DNA of 64,000 nucleotides from Erysipelothrix amsterdamensis (GCF_940143175.1 NZ_OW659496.1:124001-188000), one strand, 5' to 3'. Shown: positions 7,499-16,011, counted from the stretch's first letter. Notes: generated from the sequence alone by a model not told the origin. Made by a program: numbers and translations.

Positions 7499-9130
7499 AT
7501 GAAAAGAATGTATATGAACGGACAGATTGTTGAGGGGACCATTACAGGAATTCAACCTTATGGAGCCTTTGTCTCAATCGATGAAAATACAACTGGATTA
7601 ATTCACATATCTGAGATTTCAGATGATTTTGTGCGTGATATTCGCCAATTTGTGAGCCAAGGTGAACGTATCATTGCGAAAATTATTGATGTGAGCGAAG
7701 GACCACATCAATTACGACTCTCGTTGAAAGCATTGAATTACTCTTCACGTAAAGATCGTCAGTCAAAAGATCACAAGAGACCTTTAGTTCCAAGTGATAC
7801 CATTGGCTTTGAAACGCTTGCGGATATGATGCCTCAGTGGTTATCGGAAAAGGAGAATCCAATGATTAGAGTAGATTTAAAACATGCTTTATTAGAAGAA
7901 GATGTATTAAGTTATCAAGACGAAGTGAGTCGTATTCATGATATGATTCATTCACGAAGCGGTAAAGGTAATGATTACCTGGGTTGGCTTGATTGGGCAG
8001 AACGCTATGATGTTGAAGAATTTGCACGTATTAAAGAATGTGCAAAACGAATTCAAGATCAAGCTGAAGTTTTACTTGTTTGCGGAATTGGCGGTTCTTA
8101 TTTGGGAAGTCGTGCTGCGATTGAAATGATTCAAGGCCCTTTCCCAAAAAATGATTTAGAGATTATTTATGTTGGGAATACATTCTCATCAACTTCTGTA
8201 GTTCGTATTCTAGACTATATTAAAGATAAAGAAGTTGCATGTAATGTAATTTCCAAATCCGGTACTACAACCGAAACAGCATTAGCATTCAGAATGATTC
8301 GTCAATTTATGGAAGAAAAATATGGCGATGACGCTTCGAAACGTATTTATGCTACGACGGATAAAGAACGAGGATTATTAAAACCGCAGGCAGATGCCAA
8401 GGGATATGAATCGTTTGTAATTCCAGATGATATTGGTGGTCGTTTCTCAGTGATTACTCCTGTGGGATTGTTACCAATGGCAGCAGCAGGCTTAGATATT
8501 GATAAGTTTATGGCTGGTGTCAAGAAAGCGACATTTGAATTGAATAATTCTGATTTATCTTCTAACCCTGCATACGTATACGCAGTCGTACGTCGTATGC
8601 TTGAGAAGCAAGGTAAATCAGTGGAAATGTTTGTGAGTTATGAATCACATCTTGTGTTTCTCGCGGAATGGTGGAAACAACTCTTTGGAGAATCTGAAGG
8701 GAAAGATGGAAAAGGATTGTTACCTGCAAGTGTAAACTTCTCAACAGACCTTCATTCAATGGGACAGTTTGTACAAGATGGAAATAAAGTTTTATTTGAA
8801 ACAGTTGTACTTGTTGATAAACCTATTGCAGATATGGTTGTTCCAACGGAAGCGGATGACTTAGACCAAATGAATTATTTGGCTGGTAAGAGTTTGCACT
8901 GGATTAATGAGAAAGCATTTGAAGGAACTTTAGAAGCACATGAAGTAACTGGTGGTGTACCCAATGTTCTTATTCATATTGATGAAGCAAATGAAGAGAA
9001 CTTAGGTTATGCGATGTACTTCTTCTTTAAAGCACTCGCAATGTCGGTATATATGTTAGATGTGAATCCATTTGATCAACCCGGTGTTGAAGTTTATAAG
9101 AAAAATATGTTTAAGCTTTTAGGTAAATAA
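7499..9130 (+). CDS. pgi: S1 RNA-binding domain (YugI/GSP13-like) fused to glucose-6-phosphate isomerase
   Basis: A single 543-codon frame encodes two proteins normally made separately. Residues 1-78 are an S1 domain (GTITGIQPYGAFVSI, GLIHISEIS). Residues 79-120 are a basic linker ending in FETLADMMPQWLSE, which resembles the end of stand-alone YugI/CvfD-type S1 proteins. From Met122 the sequence is a complete glucose-6-phosphate isomerase of about 422 residues with SKSGTTTETALAF and DDIGGRFSVITPVGLLP, the family signatures. Pgi interconverts glucose-6-phosphate and fructose-6-phosphate in glycolysis. Met122 (base 7862) is preceded by a near-ideal ribosome site, so free Pgi may also be made. 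I see no frameshift. The S1 part might allow RNA binding or ribosome association of the enzyme, which is inference. Confidence 0.92.
   Translation: MKRMYMNGQIVEGTITGIQPYGAFVSIDENTTGLIHISEISDDFVRDIRQFVSQGERIIAKIIDVSEGPHQLRLSLKALNYSSRKDRQSKDHKRPLVPSDTIGFETLADMMPQWLSEKENPMIRVDLKHALLEEDVLSYQDEVSRIHDMIHSRSGKGNDYLGWLDWAERYDVEEFARIKECAKRIQDQAEVLLVCGIGGSYLGSRAAIEMIQGPFPKNDLEIIYVGNTFSSTSVVRILDYIKDKEVACNVISKSGTTTETALAFRMIRQFMEEKYGDDASKRIYATTDKERGLLKPQADAKGYESFVIPDDIGGRFSVITPVGLLPMAAAGLDIDKFMAGVKKATFELNNSDLSSNPAYVYAVVRRMLEKQGKSVEMFVSYESHLVFLAEWWKQLFGESEGKDGKGLLPASVNFSTDLHSMGQFVQDGNKVLFETVVLVDKPIADMVVPTEADDLDQMNYLAGKSLHWINEKAFEGTLEAHEVTGGVPNVLIHIDEANEENLGYAMYFFFKALAMSVYMLDVNPFDQPGVEVYKKNMFKLLGK
7847..7864 (+). 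promoter_or_regulatory. Internal ribosome binding site before the Pgi part
   Basis: GAAAAGGAG (7847-7855) lies 6 bases before ATG 7862, which is where ordinary Pgi proteins begin. It may give independent translation of Pgi from within the fused frame. Confidence 0.65.
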
Positions 9131-9131
9131 T

Positions 9132-9165
9132 AAAAAACCACCAAATCTGGTGGTTTTTTATTATT
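9132..9165 (+). terminator. pgi terminator
   Basis: A 12-bp stem (9132-9143 with 9148-9159, loop AATC) ends in a T run. Confidence 0.92.
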
Positions 9166-9524
9166 TGTGATTCCATTCGAACTACATCTGAAGGGAATAT
9201 TTTAATTAAGGACAGGCACAATTGCCTTAATTAAACCTTTTGTTGAAAAAGGAAGTTGTGTTTAATCGATAACTTAGATGAGATTAAACGATTTGAGTAT
9301 TAGAATCAATCATCCTACCAAAGATGATATCATACTGAATTAAATCAAAATCTAATTCACATAAATATTATATAGTAGGATTTATTATGTGAATCAACAA
9401 AAGTTTGATTTCACACACAATCGACTTCTATTTGTATCGTGTTATACACTTATAGAGTAAATATGTGAAATTATTATTAAACTTCCACAAATTTGTATGC
9501 AGTAGCACATCCTTAGGTTCATTG
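9166..9524. other. Non-coding AT-rich stretch with two long palindromes
   Basis: I find no gene in this 360-bp stretch. It contains TTTAATTAAGG (9201-9211) inverted at 9225-9235, and ATTCACATAA (9355-9364) inverted at 9385-9394. Neither is followed by a clear T tract in either direction. It may be a gene remnant, a regulatory zone for msrA or an unrecognised RNA. Confidence 0.5.
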
Positions 9525-10049
9525 TTATTGCTTCAACTCAGAACTTTTTGCGAGTGAAAAATCGATATGGCAGTATCCCCCAGGATGAACTTCAAGATAA
9601 TCTTGGTGTTCTTCTTCAGCTCTCGTAAAGTTTAAGAGTGGTAACACTTCAACTGCTAGGGGTTTTGAATAGTGTTCTTGATATGTTTTTAACAGTGATT
9701 CAAGATGTTCTTGATCACTTTCGTGTTCATAATAGATCCCTGTACGGTACTGTGTCCCAATATCATTACCTTGTTTGTTGAAACTTGTGGGGTCTATAAT
9801 TCGAAATAAGTGATCAACGATTTCATCAAGGGAGATGACTGCATGATTATATTGAATCATTGCAGCTTCTACAGCACCTGTCTTTCCCGAACAAACTTCT
9901 TGATATGAAATGTTCTCTTGATTACTGTTTGCATAACCAACTGCCGTATTCTCGATACCTTTTAATCGCTTATAGTATTCCTGGACACCCCAGAAACACC
10001 CGCCAGCAACAAATATTGTACGTAGTTCTCGTGTGTATGGATTTCTCAT
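9525..10049 (-). CDS. msrA: Peptide methionine-(S)-S-oxide reductase MsrA
   Basis: A 174-residue cytosolic enzyme that repairs oxidised methionine (S-sulfoxides) in proteins. The active-site motif GGCFWG with the catalytic Cys is at residues 16-21. It is followed by the family blocks VGYANS, YEVCSG-like SYQEVCSGKTGAVEA, DPTSFNKQGNDIGTQYRTGIYY and HQDYLEVHPGGYCHID. Length is normal for a single-domain MsrA without fused MsrB. The ATG has a strong AGGAGG upstream. It is a monocistronic minus-strand gene, divergent from the tyrosine phosphatase. Confidence 0.95.
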   Translation of the reverse strand: MRNPYTRELRTIFVAGGCFWGVQEYYKRLKGIENTAVGYANSNQENISYQEVCSGKTGAVEAAMIQYNHAVISLDEIVDHLFRIIDPTSFNKQGNDIGTQYRTGIYYEHESDQEHLESLLKTYQEHYSKPLAVEVLPLLNFTRAEEEHQDYLEVHPGGYCHIDFSLAKSSELKQ

Positions 10050-10105
10050 TGTAGTACCTCCTATGTTTAAAAGATACCATAATTGATGTGTATATCTAAA
10101 GTAAA

Positions 10106-10190
10106 AGGCACTTATCGTGCCTAAACCCAGTGGTCTAAGCTGGGATAGAGTATTATCATGGAGTCGATAATATCCTATGAGCGTGTGCTC
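10106..10190. other. Cluster of small hairpins between msrA and the phosphatase gene
   Basis: Three inverted repeats occur in a row: AGGCAC/GTGCCT (10106-10122), CCCAG/CTGGG (10126-10144) and GAGC/GCTC (about 10179-10190). They are more GC-rich than the surrounding DNA and lie in the divergent promoter region. TATAAT at 10208-10213 follows and could serve the phosphatase gene. Confidence 0.45.
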
Positions 10191-10292
10191 TAATCAATAA
10201 TATAGTGTATAATCGTTATAATATGATGAAGACATTGTTAATTTTACGTTAAAACGTGATTTATGATACAATGCTTAAATGGAGGAATTGCT

Positions 10293-11024
10293 ATGAGTGA
10301 ATTAATAAACTTTAGAGATTTTGGTGGATATCCCACTAAAGATGGCCGAAAAATTAAAACAGGTATTTTTTATCGTTCCGGTTCTTACCGTGATCTGACT
10401 GAGGAAGACCGAGCTTACGTTAAAACATTAAACATTCAAAATTTACATGATTTTAGAGAACCAACTGAGTTGGATAAGGATGAACGCAAGGAAGGCCTTG
10501 CAAAGAATGTTCATGATATATCCGCATCGTTACATCTCGGAGGGTTTGAAGAAGACCCAAGTGTTCCTTATACAGTGTTATCTTCTGAGAGTATGATTGA
10601 GTTTTACGAAAAATTACCGTTTTCGAACCCAGCTTATCAAAATGTGTTTAAAGTATTACAAGAAGATGATGCAGTACCATATTTACATAATTGTACTGCA
10701 GGTAAAGATAGAACAGGCGTTGCGACAGCGTTGATCCAATTAGCTCTAGGTATGCATGAAGATGCGATTGTTTATGATTACATGCTTTCTATGGAAGCGT
10801 ATGACGCAATATTCGAGAATGAGGTACGCCGTCTTAAAGAAGGACGTACAGTAGAAACATTACTTTATAAAGTTCCGGGACTCATTATTAAACCAGGATA
10901 TCTGAAGAGTGCCCTATCAGCAATCATTGAAAAATACGGAACGTATGAATCTTATTTTGAAGAAGAGTATGGCTTGGATTCAGAAAAACTTGAAGCGTTG
11001 CGTAATCGTTATACCGAACGATAA
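10293..11024 (+). CDS. Tyrosine-protein phosphatase (Y_phosphatase3 family)
   Basis: A 243-residue protein with the CX5R phosphatase loop HNCTAGKDRTG near residue 134, the signature of bacterial LipA/IphP-like tyrosine or dual-specificity and phosphoinositide phosphatases. The N-terminal NFRDFGGYPTKDGRKIKTGIFYRSG is the usual entry block of this family, and a conserved Arg/Glu block (FREPTE) follows. I chose ATG 10293 because TGGAGG lies 8 bases before it; the frame opens 10 codons earlier without a ribosome site. No signal peptide is present, so the product is cytosolic. Such enzymes in pathogens can act on host or self phosphoproteins, but the substrate is not known here. Confidence 0.88.
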   Translation: MSELINFRDFGGYPTKDGRKIKTGIFYRSGSYRDLTEEDRAYVKTLNIQNLHDFREPTELDKDERKEGLAKNVHDISASLHLGGFEEDPSVPYTVLSSESMIEFYEKLPFSNPAYQNVFKVLQEDDAVPYLHNCTAGKDRTGVATALIQLALGMHEDAIVYDYMLSMEAYDAIFENEVRRLKEGRTVETLLYKVPGLIIKPGYLKSALSAIIEKYGTYESYFEEEYGLDSEKLEALRNRYTER

Positions 11025-11186
11025 CATAATCTAACATAGTTTTGGAGTATCCATAACACAATTATTTTGTATACTCTAGGTGTAAGAAGAAATCTTACCT
11101 GTATGAACCTCTTCTCCAAAATATTCATATCCCCTTATGAATAACAACAACAATAATATTCATACAGAATTCTTTCCCCTTAATAT

Positions 11187-11222
11187 AAAAAAAGCACCCT
11201 AGTTCGCTAAGGTGTTTTTTTT
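11187..11222 (-). terminator. Bidirectional terminator with UUCG loop
   Basis: An 8-bp stem with one mismatch (11195-11202 with 11207-11214) closes a TTCG loop and is flanked by A and T runs on both sides. It serves the minus-strand orphan gene and could also stop plus-strand reads from the phosphatase gene. Confidence 0.8.
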
Positions 11223-12122
11223 GTTTTTCTCATACATGTATGCAATTATTTCAAGAATCTCGTATTTAGATGTTGTCGAGGATCTCAAATAATTATTATT
11301 TCCTTTGCGAATTCTGCCTAGAATATAATCTCGTGCGTCTGCTTTTGATACTCTGTTGATTTCGTCGACACTTACAATATTGTTTTTCAACATCTCTTTC
11401 TTGATAAGAGGAAAAAGTTCTTTATCATGGTATTTTCGTAATTCGGTATTGAATTCATGTTCATCTATACAAAATGACATAGGCGTTAGCAAATAGTTCC
11501 TAGATTCAAAGTTCATAACTTCTAGATTGAAGTCTTCCCATAGTTTAGTATTGATATTAAATGATTTAATACGAATTGTACTAATTGTGGATGTTGAATA
11601 TAAGGAGATACCATTTGAGTCAACTTCTTTCAACACATCCATTGTAAATTTAGACAGTTCTGGGTAAATTAAATTAGCGATCAAATCGGAAACTACATCT
11701 ATACCAATTCCGGGGATAAAAAGATAAGTATCGGAAATATCATTAATACGGCCACTCTTAAATGCAGGGGAAGATTTAATTGAATTTGCTAATTGCATAA
11801 AGGTTTGTTTACCCATGCCCTTTCCGTAAGATTTCAATTTTTTTTTGTAACCAAGATTTATGTACGAACCTTCTTTGGCATTTTCTGCAAAGTGTGCGAT
11901 TAGTTCTTGATTGTCTTGTCTTATTGCGTCTAATAGTGTGTTAAAATAGACAGCTATTGTCTCAACACAATTTATAGAGTATTTACTCAAAGAATCAGAT
12001 TCTTTTATGAATGCAATTTTATTTGATGACAAAAAATTTCTGACATCAGGACGATGCTTGTCTAGAGAAATATTAACTGCCACTTTTTCTCCCATATAGC
12101 TGGGCATTTCATTAATATACAT
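11199..12122 (-). CDS. Orphan uncharacterised protein, 307 residues
   Basis: A complete frame with an AGGAGG-type ribosome site (reverse of cctcct at about 12129-12134) and a terminator overlapping its stop. It has no signal peptide or membrane segment. The protein is rich in Lys, Ile, Asn and Ser, and its DNA looks more AT-rich than its neighbours. A central segment LFIPGIGIDVVSDLIANLIY (about residues 128-147) and a basic C-terminal part (RIRKGNNNYLRS) stand out, but I cannot assign a family. It stands alone between the phosphatase gene and nrdDG, behind a 250-bp leader with repeated TTCAGAA motifs. Isolation and composition suggest an acquired accessory gene, possibly defence-related; that is inference only. 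Confidence 0.75.
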   Translation of the reverse strand: MYINEMPSYMGEKVAVNISLDKHRPDVRNFLSSNKIAFIKESDSLSKYSINCVETIAVYFNTLLDAIRQDNQELIAHFAENAKEGSYINLGYKKKLKSYGKGMGKQTFMQLANSIKSSPAFKSGRINDISDTYLFIPGIGIDVVSDLIANLIYPELSKFTMDVLKEVDSNGISLYSTSTISTIRIKSFNINTKLWEDFNLEVMNFESRNYLLTPMSFCIDEHEFNTELRKYHDKELFPLIKKEMLKNNIVSVDEINRVSKADARDYILGRIRKGNNNYLRSSTTSKYEILEIIAYMYEKNKKNTLAN

Positions 12123-12239
12123 TTAGTATACCTCCTATTTTTATAATAGAAGAAATAAATATTAGTAAGAAAAAAATATACTTATATTGTAATATCAATT
12201 TAGTAATGTTAAAATATATTTGCGTATAATATGATAACA

Positions 12240-12360
12240 TTTCAGAATAATATTAGACTTTCTTCTAATATATGTTCTGAAATTTTATTTTTTCAGAGCA
12301 TATATCAGAAGAAAATTCATTTTAAATAGACACACTTCAGAATTAAAATTTACCTGAAGT
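12240..12360. promoter_or_regulatory. Leader with repeated TTCAGAA motifs and hairpins
   Basis: TTCAGAA or close variants occur at 12241, 12275 (inverted, TTCTGAA), 12292 (TTCAGAG), 12304 (ATCAGAA) and 12336, with CTGAAG at 12354. The first two form the ends of a long hairpin (12240-12282) with an inner TATTAGA/TCTAATA stem. The block lies between nrdG and the start of the orphan gene and may hold operator sites. Confidence 0.5.
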
Positions 12361-12368
12361 GTGTTTTT
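12331..12368 (-). terminator. Hairpin after nrdG
   Basis: A 10-bp perfect stem (12331-12340 with 12354-12363) lies just downstream of nrdG. The T run is on the plus-strand side; on the minus strand the tail is only U-rich (TCTATTT). It is the likely end of the nrdDG transcript, with a weak tail. Confidence 0.6.
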
Positions 12369-12374
12369 TATTAA

Positions 12375-12920
12375 TTATATAAAGATGTCATTGATTCTTT
12401 CAGTTTCTTCTGAAAATTCATCACGATATTTTTCGGCAATAATCGCTTCGCCTTTTTGAATCGATGCTTGGACATCGATTATACGTTGGTTTGTTGAACC
12501 TCTAAACAGAGCAGCAAGATTTTTTTTCTTGATTAGAAAACGACCATCAATGAGGATATCAAGTTGTGATAGATATTTTTGAACAAAAGGATCACGATGT
12601 CGTAAGAGTGCCTCAAAGGTATAACCACTATAAGACCATAAATTATATCCTTCTTTTTTTAACCTTTTCGCAATCAAATAGAGTTGCTCAGCCTGTACAA
12701 AAGGTTCACCACCAGAAAATGTAACTCGTTTTAAATCAGCTTCTAGAATTTGATTAATAACTTCATCAACCTCAATAAGCTCTCCACCGTCAAAAGGAAT
12801 TGAGCGTTGATTATGACATCCAGGACAGTTGTGAGGACAGCCCTGTGTAAAAACCACAGAGCGTATCCCCTCACCATCAACTATGGAGTCAGAAATAAAG
12901 GAAGCGAGTCTAATCTTCAT
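12375..12920 (-). CDS. nrdG: Anaerobic ribonucleotide reductase activating protein NrdG
   Basis: A 181-residue radical-SAM enzyme. It uses a 4Fe-4S cluster and S-adenosylmethionine to generate the glycyl radical on NrdD under anaerobic conditions. The cluster ligands are the three Cys of QGCPHNCPGCHNQ (near residues 27-39), and TFSGGEPF follows as the SAM-binding GGE motif. The start overlaps the end of nrdD by 11 bp, so the two are co-translated. Length is normal for the family. Confidence 0.96.
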   Translation of the reverse strand: MKIRLASFISDSIVDGEGIRSVVFTQGCPHNCPGCHNQRSIPFDGGELIEVDEVINQILEADLKRVTFSGGEPFVQAEQLYLIAKRLKKEGYNLWSYSGYTFEALLRHRDPFVQKYLSQLDILIDGRFLIKKKNLAALFRGSTNQRIIDVQASIQKGEAIIAEKYRDEFSEETERINDIFI

Positions 12921-15261
12921 AACGATGTTTTACACGATCATGTTCTTCAGATCGTTTCGCATCATTAAATCGATCCAAGGTTCCAACAAGGTACCCAGTA
13001 ATACGTCGAATACGTTCGAACCCATAATCACCATCGGTTTCTAAACGCCCGCAACTAGGGCATTCTTCATTGATAATTCCGGTGAAACCACAAAGCGGAT
13101 CACGATCGACAGGGTGGTTAATTGCACCATAACCAATTTCGTTATCGTGCATCATACGTACAACTTCCTCAAAGGCTTCAAGGTTTTGAGTAGTATCGCC
13201 ATCAAGTTCTACGTAGGTGATATGACCACCGTTTGTAAGGGCATGGTACGGTGCTTCAATAGCCAATTTATCTTTGATTGAAATATCATAATAAACAGGA
13301 ACATGGAATGAATTAGTATAGTATGTTCGGTCGGTAACTTCAGGAATTGATCCGAATATGGATCGGTCAATGCCAACAAAACGACCTGATAAACCTTCAG
13401 CAGGAGTTGCGATTAGCGAGAAGTTTAACTGTTCTTCTTCAGTATACTTATCGGCTAGATCTCGCATAAATCCAACAATTTCTAGTCCAATACGTTGTGA
13501 TTCTTTACTCTCACCATGGTGTGAACCTGTGAGTGCTTTTAGACACTCTGCAAGACCAATAAATCCGAAAGCAAGTGAACCGTGTTTCAATACTTTGCGT
13601 AAGTTGTCTTTTGGTTTAAGATCCTTTGAATTTTTCCAAACACCCTGACCGAGTAGAAATTTGAAATTCGATACCGACTTATTGCATTGAATTTCGAATC
13701 GTTCAAGCAATTGATCTTTAACAAGATCCATGAGATGCTCAAGTTCTTTATAGAACCCATCAAAGTCTGGTTCTTCATGATTAAGAATACCGTGCTTGAT
13801 TCCGAGTCTTACAAGGTTTATAGAAGTAAAACTTAGGTTACCACGTCCAGTAACTTCTTCATGTTCTGGGTCTGTAACATCGCCCATGACACGTGTACGA
13901 CATCCCATGTATGTAATCTCTGTTTCATATCGACCATCTTTGTAATATTGTTTATTGAAGGGTGAATCGATAAATGAGAAGTTCGGGAAGAGTCGTTTAG
14001 CGGATGTCTTGATCGCTAGTTTAAAAAGGTCGTAGTTAGGATCTTCGGGGTAATAATTAACGCCTTCTTTAATTTTAAAAATTGAAATAGGGAAAATAGG
14101 GGTTTCGCCTTTACCCAGCCCTTTATCAAGTGCTTTAAGGTAGTTTTCCATTACCATTCTTCCTTCTGGACTTATATCGGTTCCGAAGTTAATTGAACTA
14201 AAAGGTACTTGCGCACCAGCACGAGAATGCATTGTGTTTAGATTGTGGATAAATGCTTCCATAGCCTGAAATGTAATACGATCGGTTGTTCGTAGTGCTT
14301 TATCATAAGCTTTATCAAGCAAGCCCATTAATGTAGCGTCTTTCTTCATCAAAGGTTCAAATGATTGAATATCAACGGTAATTGATGGGAGTTGATCAAT
14401 ATGTTTAATAATTTTAGTAAAGTCTACTTCCTCGAGGTGCTCAGTAACTTCTAAAAAATCATATAATTTTTGTTTAAATTGTTTCTTAAATGTTGCAAGT
14501 ACACCGGGAGCCATATAATAATCAAATGCAGGGATACTTTGTCCTCCGTGTTGATCATTTTGGTTCGACTGAATTGCGATTGCTGCAAGTGCAGCGTAAG
14601 AAATGATATCTTTCGGCTTACGTAAATGACCGTGTCCTGTAGAAAATCCATTCTCAAATAATTGTTCGAGATTAATTTGATTACATGTTGTAGTTCCCAT
14701 TGGTAAAAAATCCATATCATGTATATGAATTTGTCCTGCATCATGTGCTTCGTAATAGTCCTCGCTCATTTGATATGCTTTTGCGAATTCTTTAGAGACG
14801 GTTGATCCAAACTGCAGCATCATACCCATCGGACTGTTACCATCAACGTTCGCATTCTCACGTTTTGAATCTTCTTCAACAGCTTCTTTTTGATTTAACT
14901 TCTCAATCGCTTTAAGAAATTTATGTTGTTTTGAGATGAAAATTTTTCGTGACTCATTGCGTCGATTACGGTACTGAGAAAAAGATTCATATACATCGGT
15001 ATAATTTTGACGGAGAAGTTCACGTTCAATTAAATCCTGAATATGTTCAATGGAAATATAGTCTTCATGTGTCGCGATTTCTTCAATTTGCTTCAAAACC
15101 TCCATGTAGACGTGATTTGCATCATCATTGGAATATTTATTTGATTCAAGGGAATCAAATCCTTTTTTGATTGCGATTGCAATTTTTTCACCATTAAATT
15201 TCATTTTCTGGTTATCACGCTTTAGTATCGTGATTTTTTCTAAGTGTTCTAATCCTTCCAT
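12910..15261 (-). CDS. nrdD: Anaerobic ribonucleoside-triphosphate reductase NrdD
   Basis: A 783-residue class III ribonucleotide reductase that makes deoxynucleoside triphosphates without oxygen. The N-terminal 95 residues form an ATP-cone (regulatory) domain. The middle contains the catalytic barrel with NTMHSRAGAQVPFSSINFGT. Near the C-terminus are the zinc Cys of CGFTG and CPSCGR, then RITGYLVGTLDRFNDAK, which holds the radical Gly. I chose ATG 15261 because AGGAGG lies about 7 bases upstream; an in-frame start 8 codons earlier has no such site. It is the first gene of the nrdDG operon. I did not find a convincing NrdR box. Confidence 0.96.
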   Translation of the reverse strand: MEGLEHLEKITILKRDNQKMKFNGEKIAIAIKKGFDSLESNKYSNDDANHVYMEVLKQIEEIATHEDYISIEHIQDLIERELLRQNYTDVYESFSQYRNRRNESRKIFISKQHKFLKAIEKLNQKEAVEEDSKRENANVDGNSPMGMMLQFGSTVSKEFAKAYQMSEDYYEAHDAGQIHIHDMDFLPMGTTTCNQINLEQLFENGFSTGHGHLRKPKDIISYAALAAIAIQSNQNDQHGGQSIPAFDYYMAPGVLATFKKQFKQKLYDFLEVTEHLEEVDFTKIIKHIDQLPSITVDIQSFEPLMKKDATLMGLLDKAYDKALRTTDRITFQAMEAFIHNLNTMHSRAGAQVPFSSINFGTDISPEGRMVMENYLKALDKGLGKGETPIFPISIFKIKEGVNYYPEDPNYDLFKLAIKTSAKRLFPNFSFIDSPFNKQYYKDGRYETEITYMGCRTRVMGDVTDPEHEEVTGRGNLSFTSINLVRLGIKHGILNHEEPDFDGFYKELEHLMDLVKDQLLERFEIQCNKSVSNFKFLLGQGVWKNSKDLKPKDNLRKVLKHGSLAFGFIGLAECLKALTGSHHGESKESQRIGLEIVGFMRDLADKYTEEEQLNFSLIATPAEGLSGRFVGIDRSIFGSIPEVTDRTYYTNSFHVPVYYDISIKDKLAIEAPYHALTNGGHITYVELDGDTTQNLEAFEEVVRMMHDNEIGYGAINHPVDRDPLCGFTGIINEECPSCGRLETDGDYGFERIRRITGYLVGTLDRFNDAKRSEEHDRVKHRYED

Positions 15262-15526
15262 TTTTTTCCTCCTGCAGTGTATCAATCACGGACTTTTATC
15301 CATGATTATCTTGTATATCTATCATACATTTAGATGGAAATCTTGCCAAGATGAAATAGGCCTACAAATGATTAGTACACTACTTCACAAGTAAAAACGT
15401 ATATTATTTAACGCTTATCGTTAGTAATTCAAGAAACATTCATGTTTTTTTAGTTTTTTTTAGGTTATAATGCGTTATGCAGCTTAAAAATGGAGATTAT
15501 GCAAATATATGATGATTATCATTGTG

Positions 15527-15535
15527 TGATATAAT
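15527..15535 (+). promoter_or_regulatory. Extended -10 promoter TGATATAAT
   Basis: TG-A-TATAAT, with TATAAT at 15530-15535, lies 27 bp before the small regulator gene. The same nonamer precedes cdaA and the MFS gene. The rest of the 300-bp space between nrdD and this gene shows only another possible -10 (TTATAATG near 15465) and no gene. Confidence 0.65.
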
Positions 15536-15561
15536 CAAATTAGAAAGATAGGGGTGACGAA

Positions 15562-15768
15562 GTGATAATTGTAAGACTAGATCGGGTCATGGCAGATCGT
15601 AAAATGACGCTCAAAGAATTGTCTGAACGAACAGGACTATCTGAAGTGAACCTTTCGAAATTAAAAAACTCTCGTGTTAAGGCGATTCGATTTTCAACAT
15701 TGAACGCAATTTGCACAGAGTTGAAGTGTCAACCACGCGATATCTTGGAGTTTGTATATGATATCTAG
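15562..15768 (+). CDS. Small Xre/Cro-type helix-turn-helix regulator
   Basis: A 68-residue protein that is almost entirely one HTH_3/HTH_26 domain: LDRVMADRKMTLKELSERTGLSEVNLSKLKNSR with the recognition helix near residues 28-38, then FSTLNAICTELKCQPRDILEF. It resembles the YozG-type mini-repressors of Firmicutes. Translation begins with GTG behind AGGGGTGA. No toxin or partner gene is adjacent, so its targets are not evident. Confidence 0.85.
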   Translation: MIIVRLDRVMADRKMTLKELSERTGLSEVNLSKLKNSRVKAIRFSTLNAICTELKCQPRDILEFVYDI

Positions 15769-15809
15769 TGGTGAATGGGTGAGGGGTTATCGATTCGTGA
15801 TACTTATTT

Positions 15810-15842
15810 AAAACCAAGAGAAGGATCTCTTGGTTTTATTAT
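15810..15842 (+). terminator. Terminator of the small regulator gene
   Basis: A 12-bp stem (15810-15821 with 15826-15837, loop AGGA) is followed by a T-rich tail. Confidence 0.9.
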
Positions 15843-16011
15843 ATATAAGGATAGTTTAGTTTATTTGATAATATTATTTGTGTGAGGGTTTGATTCGTGG
15901 ACATAAAAGTTGGTATATCATGCGTTGTTTTTGGTATATATAAGAATAAATTGTATTTTGAATGAATATTTGTTAAAATTAGACTAGAAAAGATAGAAAA
16001 GGTTGGATATT

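Noticed and set aside
11199-12922. Orphan gene plus nrdG/nrdD as a multi-gene defence system
   Set aside because: nrdD and nrdG are ordinary housekeeping genes with complete motifs and are separated from the orphan by 250 bp with hairpins.
13358-13648. Plus-strand frame of 96 codons opposite nrdD
   Set aside because: It is a shadow of a strongly conserved minus-strand gene with no ribosome site.
15286-15560. NrdR box or riboswitch upstream of nrdD
   Set aside because: I could not find a convincing pair of NrdR-type repeats or a known riboswitch fold; only AT-rich DNA and -10-like elements are visible.
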